NCBI GenBank assembly: GCA_937864895.1
Contig: CALMDF010000401.1
Location: 1 to 9,847, forward strand
Direction: 5' to 3'
Length of the DNA: 9,847 nucleotides
Source of the DNA: an uncultured Holophagales bacterium
Lineage (GTDB): Bacteria > Acidobacteriota > Thermoanaerobaculia > UBA5066
Shown: positions 7,818 through 9,847 of the stretch, in pieces
How the letters are laid out: each line of letters begins with the position of its first letter
Numbering within the stretch: position 1 is the first letter of the stretch
Position numbers and translations under genes: made by a program
The notes under the pieces: generated by a model
Told to the model about the DNA's origin: nothing
The model's database searches: none
What the model saw: the letters and a program-made list of their open reading frames with translations, nothing else

Positions 7818-8218
7818 CACGTGTTGTAGGGGGTCCCGTCGAGGGCGACCTCGGTGGAGCTCGACCTCACGTCGATGACGCCCGGCGGCTCCTCGGAGGC
7901 GGTGTCGGCCGACGAGGGCTCCTCGAAGACGAGCTCCCAGGAGTCGGCCGACTTCGTGAACGGGTCGATCGGGATCTTCCGGATGTATTTCTCCTGGACG
8001 AGGACCTCGAGGGACTCGGGGTACCTCCCCTTGTCGGCCTTGTACTGGTCGAGGCAGGAGCGGAACGTGAACAGGTTCTCGCGCAGCGCCGCCTCCTTCG
8101 CCTTGATCGGGGTCTGCAGGAGCATCGGGATGCCGATCGAGGCGAGGATGCCGATGATCGCCATGACGACGAGCAGCTCTATCAGCGTGAAGCCGGCTGA
8201 GTCTCGGGGTGGTCTCAT
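7814..8218 (-). CDS. gspG: Type II secretion system pseudopilin, GspG-like
   Basis: A 134-residue pseudopilin. The leader MRPPRDSAG is cut before FTLIELLVVMAIIGILASIGIP, which has Phe1 and Glu5 as expected for prepilin peptidase processing and assembly. The helix continues through KEAALRENLFTFRSCLDQYKADKGRYPESLEVL, very like GspG major pseudopilins, then IPIDPFTKSADSWEL and a C-terminal VIDVRSSSTEVALDGTPYNTW, equivalent to the calcium-loop end region of GspG. GspG subunits polymerise into the periplasmic pseudopilus that pushes substrates through the secretin. The ATG at 8216-8218 is two bases after the upstream stop and has AAGGA nine bases before it, so it is preferred over the longer frame reaching 8344, whose extra residues are low-complexity shadow. 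It could equally serve a type IV pilus-like machine. Confidence 0.88.
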   Translation of the reverse strand: MRPPRDSAGFTLIELLVVMAIIGILASIGIPMLLQTPIKAKEAALRENLFTFRSCLDQYKADKGRYPESLEVLVQEKYIRKIPIDPFTKSADSWELVFEEPSSADTASEEPPGVIDVRSSSTEVALDGTPYNTW

Positions 8219-8220
8219 CG

Positions 8221-8682
8221 CTACCAGTCCTTGTATTTCGTGCCGTCGAGGGCCGTCTTGTCGGAGAGGGAGTAGACGTCGTAGACGTTCTGGCGGCCCC
8301 AGCTCGTCGAGTCGAAATCGTCCTGGAGGCTCCGGAGCCCCCACTCCGCCTCGCCCGTCATCGGGTCGATCGGGACCCTCCGCAGGAACTTCCGGACCTT
8401 CTTGACCTGGCCGACGAGCTCGACGCCCTCCACGAGATTCTCGAGCTCCTTCGGGTACCCCTCGGTGTCGAGCTCCACCGGGATGAGCCCCTGGTCGGAG
8501 AGGCGCTTGTACTCGTCGATCGCCGTGCGCATCGTCCGAAGCGACTCCTTCAGCTCCAGCTCCTTGATCCGCGTCCAGTTGAACCTGGCGACGGGGACGA
8601 TCATCGCCGTCAGGATCAGGATGAGCGTGACGACGACGACAAGCTCGACGAGCGAGTAGCCGCGGGCGCGGATCCGGGTCAT
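8221..8682 (-). CDS. Type II secretion pseudopilin, GspG-related paralogue
   Basis: A 153-residue pseudopilin. The short basic leader MTRIRARG is followed by YSLVELVVVVTLILILTAMIVP, with Glu5 present. The segment ELKESLRTMRTAIDEYKRL is the amphipathic continuation of the N-terminal helix. The globular part has RVPIDPMTGEAEWGL and the end VYDVYSLSDKTALDGTKYKDW, closely paralleling the next gene. It is 19 residues longer than that GspG-like protein. GAGG overlapping the secretin stop lies eight bases before the ATG, giving a clear ribosome binding site. It is the first of three consecutive paralogues after the secretin and is presumably a structural component of the same pseudopilus. Which of the three is the major subunit cannot be told from sequence alone. 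Confidence 0.87.
   Translation of the reverse strand: MTRIRARGYSLVELVVVVTLILILTAMIVPVARFNWTRIKELELKESLRTMRTAIDEYKRLSDQGLIPVELDTEGYPKELENLVEGVELVGQVKKVRKFLRRVPIDPMTGEAEWGLRSLQDDFDSTSWGRQNVYDVYSLSDKTALDGTKYKDW
8228..8232 (-). promoter_or_regulatory. Shine-Dalgarno that fixes the start of the GspG-like pseudopilin
   Basis: The minus strand reads AAGGA, nine bases before the ATG at 8218, inside the last codons of the upstream pseudopilin. It supports the short start with a nine-residue prepilin leader. Confidence 0.5.
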
Positions 8683-8692
8683 CGGGAAAGCC

Positions 8693-9847
8693 TCAGGGAG
8701 CCACCGACAGGGTCACGCCGTTCGCCTCGGGACGGAGCGGCCCGTTCTTGCCGAGCCCTCCCCCCGCCGAAATCCGGAAGAGGGTCGTGCCCGGGGCCAG
8801 GGCGCGGACGGTGAGCCGGGCGAGGGCCCCGCTCGGAAGGCCGACGACGCCGGTCGGCGTCCCGAACCCGAGCCGGACCCTCCCCGGGGCCCGGTCGGCG
8901 TCGAGGCGCGTGTTCAGGGCCGCCGCCCCCGTCCTCCAGGGCCCCGGCGAGACGCCGTCGACCTCGGCGATCGTCGGGTCCCACTCGATCGTCACCTCGA
9001 GAGCCCCGGCGTCGGAGAGCTCGGCGGGGCCCGCGAGGGTCAGGAGCGTGCTCTCACCCTGCGTGAGCTCGACGTTCTCGAGGTCGAGCCCGAGGACGAC
9101 CGGCGGGGGGGCCGCCGTCTCGGCGAAGCTCGAGGACGCCGGGGCCGCGTTTCCTCTGGACACGGGAGTCGGGGCCTGGGCCGGCGGCCTGGGCGCCGGC
9201 TTGAAGGGGTCCGTCGGACCGGTCCCATGGATCGGGACGAGCCCCGGGACGGGCACGCCGGCCGGGACGGGAGAGGTCGGCGAGACGGGGCGCGAGGCCG
9301 GCGGCTCCGCGGCGGGGTCGAACGGCGTCGCGGGAGCCTGCGGCGACTCGAGACGCACGTTCAGGCCCGAGAAGCTGACGTTGTTCTCGGTCCCGACCCA
9401 GACCGGGATGAGGTCCTCCTCGTCGATCTGCGGAGCCCGGGTGATATGCGGGGTGAGCGTCAGGAAGATGTCGGTCTGCTCGTTCTCCGTCTTCGTCTGG
9501 GAGAAGAGCGGGCCGATGAGGGGCAGGTCGGAGAGGAACGGGAACCCGGTCTTCGAGGTCTGCTTGACCGTCTGGACGAGGCCCGCGAGGAAGCTCGTCT
9601 CGCCGTCCTTCAGCCGGATGCTCGACGTGATCGTCCGGGTGCCGATGATCGGCTGCTCCTGGCCGTTCGAGCCCTGGACGGAGCCGTTGAGGTTCGAGAC
9701 CTCGACGGTCAGCTTCAGCGAGACCTCCTTGTTGTGGTGGACGCGGGTCTCCACGTCGAGCTTGATGCCGACGTCCTGGTACTGGAACGACGTCACCGGC
9801 ACGACGCCGATCTGGCCGATGGCCTGCTGGGTGTTGATCGTCGTGAC
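8693..9847 (-). CDS. gspD: GspD-type secretin with C-terminal cohesin-like domain, C-terminal part
   Basis: Partial: 384 residues visible, the N-terminus lies beyond the right edge. The first about 137 residues are the end of the secretin beta-barrel domain: VTTINTQQAIGQIG, VPVTSFQYQDVGIKLDV, the strand EVSLKLTVEVS, RLKDGETSFLAGL and the secretin signature GFPFLSDLPLIGPLFS (101-116) with ENEQTDIFLTLTPHIT closing the barrel. Secretins form outer-membrane multimeric gates for type II secretion or type IV pili. About 110 residues of Pro/Ala-rich linker follow, then a beta-sandwich-like domain (about 252-384) with LTQGESTLLTLAG, EVTIEWDPTIAEVDGVSPG and RLTVRALAPGTTLFRISAGG, the pattern of cohesin domains. 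The three pseudopilin genes follow directly, which supports a type II secretion or pilus context. The GspD versus PilQ choice is not certain, since the N domains are not visible. Confidence 0.9.
   Translation of the reverse strand, partial: VTTINTQQAIGQIGVVPVTSFQYQDVGIKLDVETRVHHNKEVSLKLTVEVSNLNGSVQGSNGQEQPIIGTRTITSSIRLKDGETSFLAGLVQTVKQTSKTGFPFLSDLPLIGPLFSQTKTENEQTDIFLTLTPHITRAPQIDEEDLIPVWVGTENNVSFSGLNVRLESPQAPATPFDPAAEPPASRPVSPTSPVPAGVPVPGLVPIHGTGPTDPFKPAPRPPAQAPTPVSRGNAAPASSSFAETAAPPPVVLGLDLENVELTQGESTLLTLAGPAELSDAGALEVTIEWDPTIAEVDGVSPGPWRTGAAALNTRLDADRAPGRVRLGFGTPTGVVGLPSGALARLTVRALAPGTTLFRISAGGGLGKNGPLRPEANGVTLSVAP

Noticed and set aside
8219..8344. 42-residue N-terminal extension of the GspG-like pseudopilin.
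   Set aside because: Prepilin leaders are short. The ATG at 8218 has a ribosome binding site and a nine-residue leader, and the extension overlaps the upstream pseudopilin.
1..9847. Search for CRISPR arrays, tRNA or rRNA genes, insertion sequences, toxin-antitoxin pairs or phage genes.
   Set aside because: No regularly spaced direct repeats, no cloverleaf-like or rRNA-like segment, no transposase or integrase motif was seen. Nearly every base is inside a gene that is accounted for.

Overview
The window is very GC-rich DNA with almost no non-coding space. Codons end mostly in G or C, and AGG is common for arginine. The gene content (a GspD-type secretin with a C-terminal cohesin-like domain, GspG-like pseudopilins ending in an LDGTxYxxW-type motif, DUF2911 and S9 peptidases, and PurS as a separate protein) suggests a GC-rich Acidobacteriota, perhaps Thermoanaerobaculia, or a related deep lineage. 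That placement is inference from gene content and style, not from a marker gene.

Layout. At the left edge (1-755, minus) is the N-terminal half of the ABC-F translation factor EttA. A 124-bp divergent spacer separates it from two plus-strand genes for probably exported proteins: a DUF2911 protein (880-1416) and an S9-family prolyl-oligopeptidase-type peptidase with its propeller and Ser552/Asp632/His664 triad (1455-3626). After a 37-bp convergent spacer with a small GC hairpin, the rest (3664-9847) is one tightly packed minus-strand gene train. In transcription order it holds the C-terminal part of a secretin, three paralogous pseudopilins, an M16 zinc peptidase, dUTPase, a YycJ/WalJ-like metallo-beta-lactamase-fold hydrolase, PurS and PurQ.

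How the genes work together. The secretin and three pseudopilins are part of a type II secretion or type IV pilus-like machine whose other parts would lie beyond the right edge. The downstream five genes are housekeeping (protein processing, dUTP removal, nucleic-acid-related hydrolase, purine synthesis). They are linked to each other by 4-nt GTGA or ATGA stop/start overlaps, and the M16 gene follows the last pseudopilin after only 30 bp, so they are probably co-transcribed. PurS and PurQ supply the glutaminase half of FGAM synthase; the matching small-type PurL is not in the window.

I found no CRISPR array, insertion sequence, tRNA, rRNA, phage gene or convincing new defence system. The features most worth a second look are the secretin-cohesin fusion, the divergent third pseudopilin that lacks the usual Glu5, and the joining of secretion and nucleotide-metabolism genes in one translationally coupled train.
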